Part shown: positions 1 through 8,891 of the stretch, piece after piece
Layout of the letters: each line of letters starts with the position of its first letter
Numbering within the stretch: the first letter of the stretch is position 1
From: Formosa algae
GTDB taxonomy: Bacteria > Bacteroidota > Bacteroidia > Flavobacteriales > Flavobacteriaceae
Direction: 5' to 3'
NCBI RefSeq assembly: GCF_001439665.1
Contig: NZ_LMAK01000016.1
Coordinates: forward strand, 1-64,000
Length of the DNA stretch: 64,000 nt
Made by a program: the position numbers and the translations under genes
The notes under the pieces: generated by a model
Database searches by the model: none
What the model was told of the DNA's origin: nothing
The model's input: only the letters and a program-made list of their open reading frames with translations

Positions 1-1
1 A

Positions 2-106
2 AAAGCCCGCCATAAATGGACTAACCCTACAAACAAAATCGGAATCCGTCCAATTCTAAGACGCTTTACACCGCGTTATTATATTGTTTATGCAGAACGT
101 ATTTAA
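2..106 (+). CDS. 3' end of an unidentified protein (partial)
   Basis: An open frame runs in from the left edge and ends at TAA 104-106. It encodes about 34 residues, rich in Arg and Tyr, ending in YIVYAERI. The stop shares its last A with the ATG of the next gene (TAATG), so the two are probably translationally coupled. A basic tail ending in YYIVYA-type residues occurs at the end of some SAM-dependent methyltransferases, but this is only a guess. The fragment is too short to assign a function. Confidence 0.55.
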   Translation, partial: KARHKWTNPTNKIGIRPILRRFTPRYYIVYAERI

Positions 107-960
107 TGTTGAATTTTTATATTGTAATACCCGCACATAATGAAGCCGATTCTATTGGGCTAACCTTAGAATCTTTATGTAAGCAAACGCTTTTACCAAA
201 AAAAGTTGTTATCGTTAACGATCATTCTACAGATAACACCAGAATAGTCGTAGAAGCTTATATTGAAAAACACCCATGGATTTCCATAGTAAACGTACAA
301 TCCTCAGACAAACATTTACCGGGTTCAAAAATAATTAATGCCTTTTATAAAGGTTACGACACTTTAGATGAAGATTACGACATCATGTGTAAATTCGATG
401 CCGATTTAATCTTTCCAGAAAACTATTTAGAGACTATATCTAATCATTTTAATGCCAATTCAACTTTAGGGATGGCTGCTGGATTTTGTTATATTGAAAA
501 GCATTCAAAATGGATTCTAGAAGACTTAACCAATAAAGATCATATTCGTGGCGCACTAAAAGCCTACAGAAAACAATGTTTCTTAGATATTGGTAAACTA
601 AAACCTGCTATGGGTTGGGACACTATTGATGAGTTATTAGCCAAATTTAATCATTGGGAAATTCTTACAGACGAATCGCTTCATGTAAAACACCTAAAAC
701 CTACAGGTGCGAGTTACAATAAAGCTTCAAAATATATGCAAGGTGAAGCCATGTATAAAATGCGTTATGGATTTTCAATCACAGCGATTTCTGCTCTTAA
801 ACTAGCCATGAAGAAAAAGAATTTATCGCTTTTTAACGATTATATGTCGGGCTATTTTAAAGCTAAAAAAGAAAACACAGAACCTTTAGTATCTCCAGAA
901 CAAGGTGTATTTATTAGAAAAATACGCTGGAAAGGCATGCTGAAGAAGTTTGGAATGTAA
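106..960 (+). CDS. Family 2 glycosyltransferase
   Basis: This is a 284-residue GT-A fold glycosyltransferase, expected to move a sugar from a nucleotide-sugar donor to a surface glycan or lipid carrier. The N-terminus has the GT2 start FYIVIPAHNEADSI, then VVIVNDHSTDNT, and a DxD-type metal/nucleotide motif in CKFDADLIFP near residue 105. No membrane segment is visible, so it is probably cytoplasmic or peripheral. It begins on the stop codon of the preceding gene, which suggests an operon entering from the left. A lysine-rich C-terminus ends the protein. The fold family is clear; donor and acceptor cannot be told. Confidence 0.85.
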   Translation: MLNFYIVIPAHNEADSIGLTLESLCKQTLLPKKVVIVNDHSTDNTRIVVEAYIEKHPWISIVNVQSSDKHLPGSKIINAFYKGYDTLDEDYDIMCKFDADLIFPENYLETISNHFNANSTLGMAAGFCYIEKHSKWILEDLTNKDHIRGALKAYRKQCFLDIGKLKPAMGWDTIDELLAKFNHWEILTDESLHVKHLKPTGASYNKASKYMQGEAMYKMRYGFSITAISALKLAMKKKNLSLFNDYMSGYFKAKKENTEPLVSPEQGVFIRKIRWKGMLKKFGM

Positions 961-1034
961 TTGATGGTTGATGAAAAATTAATCCCTTCTTATTTAACTA
1001 AAATCAATAGCCGTAATCTTTTTTTAATAGTGAG

Positions 1035-1055
1035 AACCTGAAACAAGTTCAGGTT
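1035..1055. repeat. Short extragenic palindrome
   Basis: AACCTGAA-ACAAG-TTCAGGTT is a perfect 8-bp inverted repeat with a 5-nt loop. It lies between the glycosyltransferase gene and the larger repeat array. It has no following T-run, so it does not look like an intrinsic terminator. From memory, similar CCTGAA...TTCAGG words recur between genes in flavobacterial genomes. Only one copy was noticed in this window. Confidence 0.55.
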
Positions 1056-1136
1056 GACTAAACCTCAACTTTAAGCAATAACCTATTTCGCTAAGTCATG
1101 CTTAATTCTTTTCGAAGACTCTGTTTATATAATATG

Positions 1137-1267
1137 CTTCTCGACTCCGCTCGAAGACCGTTATAATAATGTTTTGTTTTTTATAAGATATTACAAGAAC
1201 AAGAATATATCCGAAGTTTATTCTAATAACGTTTTGTGTTCCATGGTGTTCGAGCGGAGTAGAGAAC
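1137..1267. repeat. Repeat unit 1 (131 bp)
   Basis: Left arm at 1137-1156 and right arm at 1248-1267. The right arm carries a C-to-A change (GGAGTAGAGAAC) that is not matched by a change in the left arm. Confidence 0.8.
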
Positions 1268-1308
1268 TAAAATTTATTTATGAGATACTATTTAATTCAC
1301 ACTATATG

Positions 1309-1440
1309 CTTCTCGACTACGCTCGAAGACCGTTATAATGATATTTTGTATTTTATATGATATTACAAAAACAAGAATATATCGGAAGTTTATTCTAATA
1401 ACGTTTTGTGTTTCCATGGTGTTCGAGCGGAGTCGAGAAC
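1309..1440. repeat. Repeat unit 2 (132 bp)
   Basis: Left arm at 1309-1328 with one change (CTACGCTCG) and a consensus right arm at 1421-1440. The core is almost identical to unit 3. Confidence 0.8.
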
Positions 1441-1481
1441 TAAAATCTAGATATGGGATACTATTTAATTCACACTATATA

Positions 1482-1613
1482 CTTCTCGACTTCGCTCGAA
1501 GACCGTTATAATGATATTTTGTATTTTATATGATATTACAAAAACAAGAATATATCCGAAGTTTATTCTAATAACGTTTTGTGTTTCTATGGCGTTCGAG
1601 CCAAGTCGAGAAC
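1482..1613. repeat. Repeat unit 3 (132 bp)
   Basis: Left arm at 1482-1501 (CTTCGCTCG variant) and right arm at 1594-1613 with two changes (GAGCCAAGTCGAG). The core matches unit 2. Confidence 0.8.
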
Positions 1614-1628
1614 TAAATTCAATATATG

Positions 1629-1700
1629 CTTCTCGACTCCGCTCGAAGACCGTTATAATGATATTTTGTATTTTCATGGTGTTCGAGCGGAGTCGAGAAC
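1629..1700. repeat. Repeat unit 4, internally deleted (72 bp)
   Basis: Both arms are present (1629-1648 and 1681-1700) and fit the consensus, but about 60 bp of the core is missing. The left core part ACCGTTATAATGATATTTTG joins almost directly to the CATGGT that precedes the right arm. The short form looks like a deletion derivative of units 2/3. Confidence 0.8.
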
Positions 1701-1737
1701 GCATCACACAAGGTGCTATCACACCATTTCAAAGCAT

Positions 1738-1774
1738 AAAAAAACACCTCAACATATATGCTGAGGTGTTTTTG
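1738..1774. terminator. Intrinsic terminator downstream of valS
   Basis: AACACCTCA (1743-1751) pairs with TGAGGTGTT (1762-1770) around a 10-nt loop. A-run and T-run flanks lie on both sides, so it can stop transcription of valS from the right and of anything entering from the left. Confidence 0.8.
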
Positions 1775-1814
1775 ATTTATAAAGAAACTCTAAAATAATT
1801 TAAGAGTGACATAT

Positions 1815-4457
1815 TTATTTTAAACTCGCTAAACTAGATTTTAAAGTCTCTATTTTAGCTAAAGCATCTGCTTCTTTCTTACGCTCGTTAGCAATTACTT
1901 GCTCAGGAGCTCCAGAAACAAAACGCTCGTTAGACAGTTTCTTTTGAACAGATTTCAAGAATCCTTCAGTATAATTTAATTCTTCAGAAAGCTTTTTAAT
2001 TTCTGCTTCTACATCTATTGCGCCTTCCATAGGAATGAAATACTCATTAGATTTCACTCTAAAGGTTAATGCACCATCAACAGGTTCAGACACATATTCA
2101 ATAGCTTCTAAGTTTCCTAATTTTGCAATTACGGCATCAAAAGCTGTGTTAGAGTTTTCATGATTAATTACAGAAAAACCTATGGCATCTTTAAATGCTA
2201 TATTCTTGTCTTTACGCACTGTTCTAATTCCTGAAATCACTTCCGAAGCAAATTCAAATTGAGCAATTAAATCTGTATTGATAGGTTTAGCTTCTGGCCA
2301 TTTCGCCACGATTAAGGCTTCTTCTGGCGTACGTTCAGCAATATATTGCCAAATATCTTCCGTTAAAAACGGCATAAATGGATGTAATATTTTAAGGTTA
2401 TCTTCAAAAATAGACATCACCTTATTGTATGTTTTAGCATCGATTGGCTGTTGGTAAGCTGGCTTTACTATTTCTAATAACCAGCCACAGAAATCGTCGT
2501 AAATTAATTTATAAATACTCATTAAAGCATCACTTAAACGGTATTTACTAAAATGATCGTCAATATCAACTAAAGCAGCTTGAAATTTCGATTCGTACCA
2601 ATCTAATGCAATTTTACTAGAAGCTGGCTGCTCTATAGCATCGCTTACTTCCCATAAATTAGTTAAATTAAATGCATTCCAAATTTTGTTACCAAATCCT
2701 TTTCCTTGTTGGCAAAGTGCTTCATCGAACATTAAATCGTTTCCGGCTGCACTACTCAATAATAATCCAACACGCACACCATCTGCACTATAATCGCTAA
2801 TTAATTTTAAAGCATCTGGAGAGTTCCCTAGAGATTTACTCATTTTACGACGTTGTTTGTCGCGAACCAATCCGGTTAAATACACATTATTAAATGGTTT
2901 TTCGTCTTTATACTCATATCCTGCAATAATCATACGTGCTACCCAGAAAAACAAAATATCTGGACCTGTAACTAAATCGTTTGTTGGGTAGTAATACTTG
3001 ATATCTTCATTTTCTGGATTACGAATCCCATCAAACACACTCATTGGCCATAACCAAGATGAGAACCACGTATCTAAAGCATCTGTATCTTGTGTTAAGT
3101 CTTCAGCTTTTAAATCGGTTTTTCCTGTTTTTTCTTGTGCTAATGTTACTGCGTTTTCAAGAGATTCTGCAACTACAAAATCTTCTTTTCCATCGCCGTA
3201 GAAATACGCAGGAATTTGTTGTCCCCATAATAACTGACGAGAAATATTCCAATCGCGGATATTTTCCATCCAGTGACGGTAGGTGTTTTCAAATTTCTTT
3301 GGGAATAATTTAATTTCAGCATCTTCGCCTAAAACAGCTTCGATTGCTGGCTTTACTAAATCTTCCATTTTTAAGAACCATTGATCGCTTAATCTTGGTT
3401 CGATAACGGCCTTGGTACGTTCAGACGTACCCACTTTATTTATATGCGTTTCCGTTTTTTCTAAAACACCTAAAGCGTCTAATGCTTTAGCAACTGTTTT
3501 TCTGGCTTCAAAACGATCTTGACCTTCAAACTGCAATCCAAAACTATTTAAAGTGGCATCTGCATTAAAGATATCAATCACTTCTAAACTGTGCTTATCT
3601 CCTAAATTTTTATCGTTTTCATCGTGTGCTGGTGTTACTTTTAAACACCCTGTTCCAAATTCTAAATCGACATATTCATCTTCAATAATAGGCACTACAC
3701 GATTACATATTGGAACAATCGCTTTCTTCCCTTTTAAATGCGTAAAACGCTCATCGTTTGGATTAATACAAATTGCAGAATCTCCAAAAATGGTTTCTGG
3801 TCTAGTTGTTGCAATTGTTAACGTATCGTCGCTTCCTTCTATTTTATAATTGATATAATACAAGTTCCCTTGACGTTCTTCATGTATCACTTCTTCGTCA
3901 GACAAGGTTGTTTTCGCTTCCGGATCCCAGTTTACCATACGGTAACCACGGTAAATTAACCCTTTATTATGTAAATCGACAAACACTTTAATTACCGCTT
4001 CAGACATATCGTCGTCCATTGTAAATTTGGTTCTATCCCAATCGCAAGAACACCCTAATTTTTTAAGTTGCTCTAAAATTACACCACCATATTCGTGAGT
4101 CCACTCCCAGGCATGACCTAAAAATTCGTCGCGAGTTAAATCGTTTTTATCTATGCCTTGCTCTTTTAATTTAGCAACCACTTTCGCTTCTGTAGCAATA
4201 GATGCATGATCTGTTCCTGGTACCCAACATGCATTTTTACCTAATAAACGTGCACGACGCACTAACACATCTTGAATGGTATTATTTAACATGTGTCCCA
4301 TGTGCAACACTCCGGTTACGTTTGGTGGCGGAATGACAATAGTATACGGTTCTCTTTCGTCTGGTGTAGAATGAAAATAATTGTTTTTCATCCAGTAATC
4401 GTACCATTTACTTTCTACTGAATTAGCATCATATTTTGAAGGAATATCCATCGGCAT
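1815..4457 (-). CDS. valS: Valyl-tRNA synthetase
   Basis: This 880-residue class I aminoacyl-tRNA synthetase charges tRNA-Val with valine in the cytoplasm. The [13 protein letters not shown] stretch holds the HIGH-type signature at residues 52-55. KMSKSLGN lies near residue 535. Between them is the CP1 editing domain, with the TTRPET motif typical of Val/Ile/Leu enzymes. The C-terminus has the anticodon-binding domain and a final coiled coil rich in Glu, Lys and Leu, as usual in ValRS. Length is normal for the family. It is transcribed alone, with a terminator after it. A promoter word sits about 115 bp upstream, which would give a fairly long leader. Confidence 0.97.
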   Translation of the reverse strand: MPMDIPSKYDANSVESKWYDYWMKNNYFHSTPDEREPYTIVIPPPNVTGVLHMGHMLNNTIQDVLVRRARLLGKNACWVPGTDHASIATEAKVVAKLKEQGIDKNDLTRDEFLGHAWEWTHEYGGVILEQLKKLGCSCDWDRTKFTMDDDMSEAVIKVFVDLHNKGLIYRGYRMVNWDPEAKTTLSDEEVIHEERQGNLYYINYKIEGSDDTLTIATTRPETIFGDSAICINPNDERFTHLKGKKAIVPICNRVVPIIEDEYVDLEFGTGCLKVTPAHDENDKNLGDKHSLEVIDIFNADATLNSFGLQFEGQDRFEARKTVAKALDALGVLEKTETHINKVGTSERTKAVIEPRLSDQWFLKMEDLVKPAIEAVLGEDAEIKLFPKKFENTYRHWMENIRDWNISRQLLWGQQIPAYFYGDGKEDFVVAESLENAVTLAQEKTGKTDLKAEDLTQDTDALDTWFSSWLWPMSVFDGIRNPENEDIKYYYPTNDLVTGPDILFFWVARMIIAGYEYKDEKPFNNVYLTGLVRDKQRRKMSKSLGNSPDALKLISDYSADGVRVGLLLSSAAGNDLMFDEALCQQGKGFGNKIWNAFNLTNLWEVSDAIEQPASSKIALDWYESKFQAALVDIDDHFSKYRLSDALMSIYKLIYDDFCGWLLEIVKPAYQQPIDAKTYNKVMSIFEDNLKILHPFMPFLTEDIWQYIAERTPEEALIVAKWPEAKPINTDLIAQFEFASEVISGIRTVRKDKNIAFKDAIGFSVINHENSNTAFDAVIAKLGNLEAIEYVSEPVDGALTFRVKSNEYFIPMEGAIDVEAEIKKLSEELNYTEGFLKSVQKKLSNERFVSGAPEQVIANERKKEADALAKIETLKSSLASLK

Positions 4458-4573
4458 AATTTTGAATCTTTGTATTGCTTAAAATGAAATTAGTTAAACT
4501 CTAATAATTGTTATTTTATAACTACAATTTGGGTTTAAATAATCACTTTGGAATAGTTTTTGAATATAGGATG

Positions 4574-4581
4574 CAAAAGTA
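4574..4581 (-). promoter_or_regulatory. Candidate -7 element for valS
   Basis: TACTTTTG on the minus strand fits the Bacteroidota TAnnTTTG element. It would leave a leader of about 110 nt before valS. No clear -33 TTG was assigned. Confidence 0.4.
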
Positions 4582-4728
4582 CTTATATTTCTTTTGATGT
4601 GAAATTTTATTGTAAGTTTATAGAATTACAAACCTTAATATAATGTTAATGCTTTGGCTATACATCTAAAAATTTTGCATAATGAGTAAAAAGTATTTAC
4701 GTTTACAACAAATATAAAATACAATATT

Positions 4729-5118
4729 ATGAAACAACTTATAACTATTTTATTTATTGGATTATTAAGTTTCTCTATTCAGGCACAAGATAAGGTGGCA
4801 AAAATTGAGTTTAAATCTGATACTATCGACTACGGAACTATTGAAAAAGGAGCTGATGGTGTTCGTGTATTTGAATTTACAAACACTGGAGATGCACCGC
4901 TAATTGTTTCTAAAGTAACGTCTAGCTGTGGTTGTACAGTACCTAAAAAGCCGGAAGAACCAATTATGCCTGGTAAAACTGGAGAAATTTCTGTTAAATA
5001 TGACACGAACCGTGTAATGCCTATTAGAAAAACAATAACAGTAATGTCTAATGCAGAAACACCAACTGTAGCTTTAAAAATAAAAGGTGAAGTTATAGAT
5101 CCAAGTAAAGTAAACTAA
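4729..5118 (+). CDS. Exported DUF1573 domain protein
   Basis: This is a 129-residue protein with a signal peptide (about residues 1-19, ending in SIQAQ) followed by one DUF1573 domain, an immunoglobulin-like beta-sandwich common in Bacteroidota envelopes. The family hallmark SSCGCTVP, with Cys67 and Cys69, is present, along with the GD/APLIV and PGKTGEI segments. Location is probably periplasmic or on the outer membrane. The molecular role of the family is not established. It stands alone, diverging from valS and converging on the protease gene, with a shared terminator after it. Length is typical of the single-domain form. Confidence 0.85.
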   Translation: MKQLITILFIGLLSFSIQAQDKVAKIEFKSDTIDYGTIEKGADGVRVFEFTNTGDAPLIVSKVTSSCGCTVPKKPEEPIMPGKTGEISVKYDTNRVMPIRKTITVMSNAETPTVALKIKGEVIDPSKVN

Positions 5119-5154
5119 GATCTGATTACAGATTCATTTTATTTCAATATACAT

Positions 5155-5186
5155 AAACCTCTTGATTTTTTCAAGGGGTTTTTATT
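5155..5186. terminator. Bidirectional terminator between the DUF1573 and protease genes
   Basis: AACCTCTTGA pairs with TCAAGGGGTT around a T-rich loop, followed by TTTTTATTTT. The stop codon of the minus-strand protease gene (5182-5184) lies inside the plus-strand T-run, so the genes are packed tightly. Confidence 0.75.
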
Positions 5187-6507
5187 TTAGAGGAGATCTT
5201 AACCGGAACCTATATTCCCTAACAGATCCATTTCTATCTACCAAAACAGTAACCTCATCGCCTTCTTTTTCGTAAAACAGTCGGACAACCTCTTGCAATT
5301 TAAACTTATACGTATCTTTTTTATTGACTTGTAAAACCACATCCCCTTTTAACAACCCTGCTTCGGCTGCTGGAGAGCCTGCTCTTAGCTCTACAATTAC
5401 AAATGCCGGTTTAATTAAATATTTATAAGTGGGTGTTAATCTAGCTTCATCATTTACATCTCTGTTAGACAATGCATTTAAAGAATAGGTCACATCTTCT
5501 TTAATCATTAATTCTCCACGATGTTCTATTTCTATACCACTTTTATTGTAGTTAAAATCGTCTTTAAAAAACTTGTTTTTCTTCAAGGTTAACCGTGCTC
5601 CTCTATAGTCTACCACCATATTAAAACGTTTCAAGACCTGTCCAGACACACTACCATTCCTATCTTTAAAACGTTTAGCTATTGCTACCGTAAGAGAATC
5701 CGGATACGCCACATTTACAGCTTTTAAGGTAAACGATTTTAAGTGTAGTTTATGTATTTTAGCGCGTTTACCATACACACTGCCGCTTAACCCTTTGCCT
5801 AGAAAATCATCGAAATAACGTTCACCTTCATACAATCCTAAATCGTCATCTTCAAAAAGCCATAAAGCATCGCTTCCTCCAGAATCTATTAGTAGTTTTA
5901 CAGGAATTTTAGTGTCATTTACACTGACTTCTGCATTTAAATACGGCTTATTATTATAAAATTCGAGGTTTATTGTTTCACATTTTTTACAGTTCTTATA
6001 TTTATAATACTTAGGATCATGTAATTTGAGGTGCTTAGATGAGTAATTTATTTCGACTATAAAATCTTTAAACAAGTCGAAACCTATAATACCATGAACG
6101 GGTACTCCCAATTGGGAGGTAAAATTTAAATTGGCATCATGTATGGCATACATGTCTTGGTTAAGACTAATTGCATTTCCTACTTTAAAAATATTGTTAG
6201 TCGATTTTGAGGCTTCATAAGATTCGCCTTCCCCCAAACCTCTTAAAAAAAAGGCTTCACTATTATAAATCTGCAACGTATCTTGTTCATGTAAAAAACT
6301 AAATACTATAGGTTTAGAAACTCCCGTATCTAAAATAAACGATAGTGAAACATCATTAATTTCAACAGGAATAATAATTAGATTATTAATGAGTTTAAAC
6401 GGTACTTTTTCAAATTTTTTATCGTTTTGAAGTACAAACCTTGTTTGAGAAATTCCCAAAAGACATCCGCAATACAAAAAAATCAAAAAAAAGCATATTT
6501 TTTTCAT
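5182..6507 (-). CDS. Secreted aspartyl protease with C-terminal PDZ domain
   Basis: This 441-residue protein starts with a signal peptide (about residues 1-21). It then shows two retropepsin/pepsin-like motifs: FILDTGVSKPIVF with catalytic-type Asp60 and LLIDSGGSDALWLF with Asp208. Both halves of an aspartic active site are therefore on one chain. Residues about 365-430 form a PDZ domain (GSPAAEAGLLKGDVVLQVN), a peptide-binding module that often places a protease on C-terminal ends of substrates. It probably acts in the periplasm. No target is known. A promoter word lies 31 bp upstream, and the gene diverges from the aminotransferase gene. Confidence 0.85.
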   Translation of the reverse strand: MKKICFFLIFLYCGCLLGISQTRFVLQNDKKFEKVPFKLINNLIIIPVEINDVSLSFILDTGVSKPIVFSFLHEQDTLQIYNSEAFFLRGLGEGESYEASKSTNNIFKVGNAISLNQDMYAIHDANLNFTSQLGVPVHGIIGFDLFKDFIVEINYSSKHLKLHDPKYYKYKNCKKCETINLEFYNNKPYLNAEVSVNDTKIPVKLLIDSGGSDALWLFEDDDLGLYEGERYFDDFLGKGLSGSVYGKRAKIHKLHLKSFTLKAVNVAYPDSLTVAIAKRFKDRNGSVSGQVLKRFNMVVDYRGARLTLKKNKFFKDDFNYNKSGIEIEHRGELMIKEDVTYSLNALSNRDVNDEARLTPTYKYLIKPAFVIVELRAGSPAAEAGLLKGDVVLQVNKKDTYKFKLQEVVRLFYEKEGDEVTVLVDRNGSVREYRFRLRSPLK

Positions 6508-6537
6508 GAATCTATAAAATTCTTATGCTCTAATTTA

Positions 6538-6545
6538 CAAATTTA
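6538..6545 (-). promoter_or_regulatory. Candidate -7 element for the aspartyl protease gene
   Basis: TAAATTTG on the minus strand, 31 bp before the ATG, is an exact TAnnTTTG match. Confidence 0.5.
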
Positions 6546-6614
6546 TTTTATGATACCTTTAGTAGACCTTTTTAAAGAAAATTCCTCAACTTTGTATTTA
6601 TAAATTTCAATACT

Positions 6615-7805
6615 ATGCCAAAGATATCTAACAAAGGCCAAAACATGCCCGAATCTCCAATTCGTAAATTGGTTCCTTACTCTGAAAAAGCTTACAAAGC
6701 AGGAAAAAAAGTATACCATTTAAACATTGGACAACCAGATATTAAAACACCAGAAATTGCTCTAGAAGCAGTTAAAAACAATACCTTAAAAACCTTAGAA
6801 TATTCGCGTTCTGAAGGGTCTGAAGAATACAGAACTAAGATCGCTAATTACTACCATAACAATAATATTGAGGTTAAACACAACGACATTATTGTAACTA
6901 CAGGAGGAAGTGAAGCCTTACTTTTTACTTTTGGAAGTATTATGGATGTAGAAGATGAAATTATAATTCCTGAACCATTTTACGCTAATTATAACGGATT
7001 CTCTACAGCATCTGGAGTAAATGTAGTCCCTGTAATTTCTAAAATTGAAGATAATTTCGCTTTACCTCCAATTTCCGAATTCGAAAAATTAATTACACCT
7101 AAAACCAAAGCCATATTAATATGTAACCCTGGAAATCCAACAGGTTACTTATATTCTAAAGACGAAATTCTTCAGTTAGCAGATTTAGTTAAAAAACACG
7201 ATTTGTTTTTAATTGCAGACGAAGTATATAGAGAGTTTACTTACGATGGAATTAAACATCATTCCATAATGGAAATAGAAGGTTTAGAAGAGTATGCCAT
7301 CATGATTGATTCTGTATCTAAACGTTATAGTATGTGCGGAGCTAGAATTGGTTGTATGGTTTCTAAAAATAAATCTGTTATTACCACGGCCTTAAAATTT
7401 GCACAAGCAAGATTAAGTCCGCCAACTTTAGCACAAATAGCCAGTGAAGCTGCATTAGACACGCCACAAAGTTATTTTGACGAAGTAAAAACAGAATATT
7501 TAGGCCGTAGAAATACATTAATATCTGAGTTAGAAAAAATTGAAGGTGTTAAAATAGGCGTGCCAAAAGGTGCATTTTACTGTATTGTAGAACTACCTAT
7601 TAAAAACTCCGATAATTTTGCAAAATGGCTTCTAGAAGACTTTAGTATAGACAATGAAACTGTAATGGTGGCTCCTGCTGCTGGGTTTTATTCTACTCCA
7701 GGTGTTGGGTTAAATCAAATTAGAATTGCCTACGTTTTAAACAAAGAGAGTTTAATTAAAGCTGTTCATTTATTAAAAGAAGCTTTAAAAGTTTATAAAG
7801 ACTAG
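6615..7805 (+). CDS. Pyridoxal-phosphate aminotransferase, class I/II
   Basis: This 396-residue fold-type I aminotransferase moves an amino group between an amino acid and a 2-oxo acid in the cytoplasm. CNPGNPTGYLY binds the cofactor region, ADEVYREF supplies the Asp/Tyr cofactor contacts, and DSVSKRYSMCGARIG carries the Schiff-base Lys236 with a following Arg. It resembles aspartate or aromatic aminotransferases, but the substrate cannot be fixed from sequence alone. murB starts 3 bp after its stop, so the two are probably cotranscribed. A second class I/II aminotransferase lies at 42787-43974 and is clearly different in sequence. Confidence 0.88.
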   Translation: MPKISNKGQNMPESPIRKLVPYSEKAYKAGKKVYHLNIGQPDIKTPEIALEAVKNNTLKTLEYSRSEGSEEYRTKIANYYHNNNIEVKHNDIIVTTGGSEALLFTFGSIMDVEDEIIIPEPFYANYNGFSTASGVNVVPVISKIEDNFALPPISEFEKLITPKTKAILICNPGNPTGYLYSKDEILQLADLVKKHDLFLIADEVYREFTYDGIKHHSIMEIEGLEEYAIMIDSVSKRYSMCGARIGCMVSKNKSVITTALKFAQARLSPPTLAQIASEAALDTPQSYFDEVKTEYLGRRNTLISELEKIEGVKIGVPKGAFYCIVELPIKNSDNFAKWLLEDFSIDNETVMVAPAAGFYSTPGVGLNQIRIAYVLNKESLIKAVHLLKEALKVYKD

Positions 7806-7808
7806 GCA

Positions 7809-8822
7809 GTGAATATAGAACACAATGTTTCTTTAAAACCATATAATACATTCGGGATAGAGGTTATTGCAAAACATTTTGTAATACTCCCTTCCCTTGA
7901 AGATATACACGAGGTTTTAGCACTTAAAGACTATCCTAAAAAATATATTTTAGGAGGCGGAAGTAATATTTTATTAACTCAAGATGTAGATGCGTTAGTT
8001 ATACTTGTTAGAATAAAGGGTATTTCTATTATTTCTAAAACCGATGATACCGTTTTAGTAAAAGCTAATGCAGGAGAAAACTGGCATGAATTTGTGCTAT
8101 GGACTTTAGAGCAAGATTTTGGTGGACTTGAAAACCTATCTTTAATTCCTGGTAATGTCGGCACCTCACCTATCCAAAACATCGGCGCTTATGGTATAGA
8201 GCTTAAAGACGTATTTGAATCTTGCGAAGCCATACATCTAGATACAAAAACCACAACCACTTTTTATAAAGAAGATTGTGAGTTTGGCTATAGAAATTCC
8301 ATTTTTAAACAACATGCCAAAGGGCAGTATATAATTACTGCTGTGACCTTTAAACTGACGACCAAAAACCATAAATTAAACACAAATTATGGCGCTATTT
8401 TGGCTGAACTGAAAGCGATGAATGTTAGAGAACCTAGTATTCAGGACATTTCAAAAGCAGTAATATCTATCAGACAAAGTAAATTACCCGATCCTAAAAA
8501 GATTGGAAATAGCGGTAGTTTTTTCAAAAACCCAATAGTACCTAAGTCAGTGTATTTAGATATTTTAAATCAATTTCCAGAGGCACCAAGTTATCCTGTT
8601 TCCGAAACCGAGGTTAAAATTCCAGCCGGTTGGCTTATAGAAACCGCTGGATTTAAAGGAAAATGCTTAGGAAATTATGGTGTGCATAAAAATCAAGCCC
8701 TTGTATTAGTAAACTATGGAGGTGCTTCTGGAGCCGAAATTTTAAAACTTTCAGAGATAATTAAGCTAACGATAGCTCGTATTTTCAATATAACTATCGA
8801 ATCGGAAGTTAATATCTTATAA
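7809..8822 (+). CDS. murB: UDP-N-acetylenolpyruvoylglucosamine reductase
   Basis: MurB reduces UDP-GlcNAc-enolpyruvate to UDP-MurNAc with FAD and NADPH, the second committed step of peptidoglycan precursor synthesis. The FAD-binding GGGSNILL is at about residues 48-56. GNSGSFFKNP holds the serine proton donor, and YGVHKNQALVLVN plus the C-terminal ESEVNIL provide the usual substrate-binding and Glu contacts. At 337 residues it fits the type I (E. coli-like) form. I take a GTG start 3 bp after the aminotransferase stop, because MNIEHNVSLKPYNTFGI is the normal N-terminus. Confidence 0.95.
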   Translation: MNIEHNVSLKPYNTFGIEVIAKHFVILPSLEDIHEVLALKDYPKKYILGGGSNILLTQDVDALVILVRIKGISIISKTDDTVLVKANAGENWHEFVLWTLEQDFGGLENLSLIPGNVGTSPIQNIGAYGIELKDVFESCEAIHLDTKTTTTFYKEDCEFGYRNSIFKQHAKGQYIITAVTFKLTTKNHKLNTNYGAILAELKAMNVREPSIQDISKAVISIRQSKLPDPKKIGNSGSFFKNPIVPKSVYLDILNQFPEAPSYPVSETEVKIPAGWLIETAGFKGKCLGNYGVHKNQALVLVNYGGASGAEILKLSEIIKLTIARIFNITIESEVNIL

Positions 8823-8838
8823 TTAACAATAATTTATA

Positions 8839-8846
8839 TAACTTTG
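8839..8846 (+). promoter_or_regulatory. Candidate -7 element for the ECF sigma operon
   Basis: TAACTTTG, an exact TAnnTTTG word, lies 46 bp before the TTG start of the sigma gene. Confidence 0.45.
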
Positions 8847-8891
8847 AGTTATTGCAACACATTGTAATGTAACAAATTAAAGGCTTATATT

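Larger units (their letters stand above)
1137..1700. repeat. Tandem array of about 172-bp repeats with inverted-repeat ends
   Basis: Four units begin at 1137, 1309, 1482 and 1629 (periods 172, 173 and 147). Each starts with a left arm close to CTTCTCGACTCCGCTCGAAG and ends with a right arm close to GTTCGAGCGGAGTCGAGAAC, so unit ends are near-complementary inverted repeats. Units 1-3 share a core of about 92 bp; unit 4 has lost most of it. Spacers between units 1-2 and 2-3 are 41 bp and nearly identical, so the whole unit plus spacer was duplicated. The 3-4 spacer is shortened to 15 bp. No protein is credibly encoded. Confidence 0.85.
961..1736. other. Gene-free tract with extragenic repeats
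   Basis: Between the glycosyltransferase and the valS terminator I find no convincing gene. The tract holds a small palindrome and a four-copy tandem repeat array, described separately. Open frames on both strands inside the array carry the repeated peptide VFERSRE, which is only a translation of the repeat arms, so they are not called. A degenerate fragment of a left arm (TTCGAAGAC, 1111-1119) suggests an older decayed copy to the left of the first intact unit. Confidence 0.7.

Noticed and set aside
1137-1700. CRISPR array
   Set aside because: The period is about 172 bp, the repeated part is long, spacers are themselves near-identical, and no cas gene is present.
1465-1798. Overlapping open frames on both strands between 1465 and 1798
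   Set aside because: They read through the 172-bp repeats and encode the repeated peptide VFERSRE and its shadows. Frames on both strands with the same repeat origin are not genes.
2998-3849. Plus-strand frames inside valS
   Set aside because: They lie fully antisense to a clear, complete valS and show low-quality composition.
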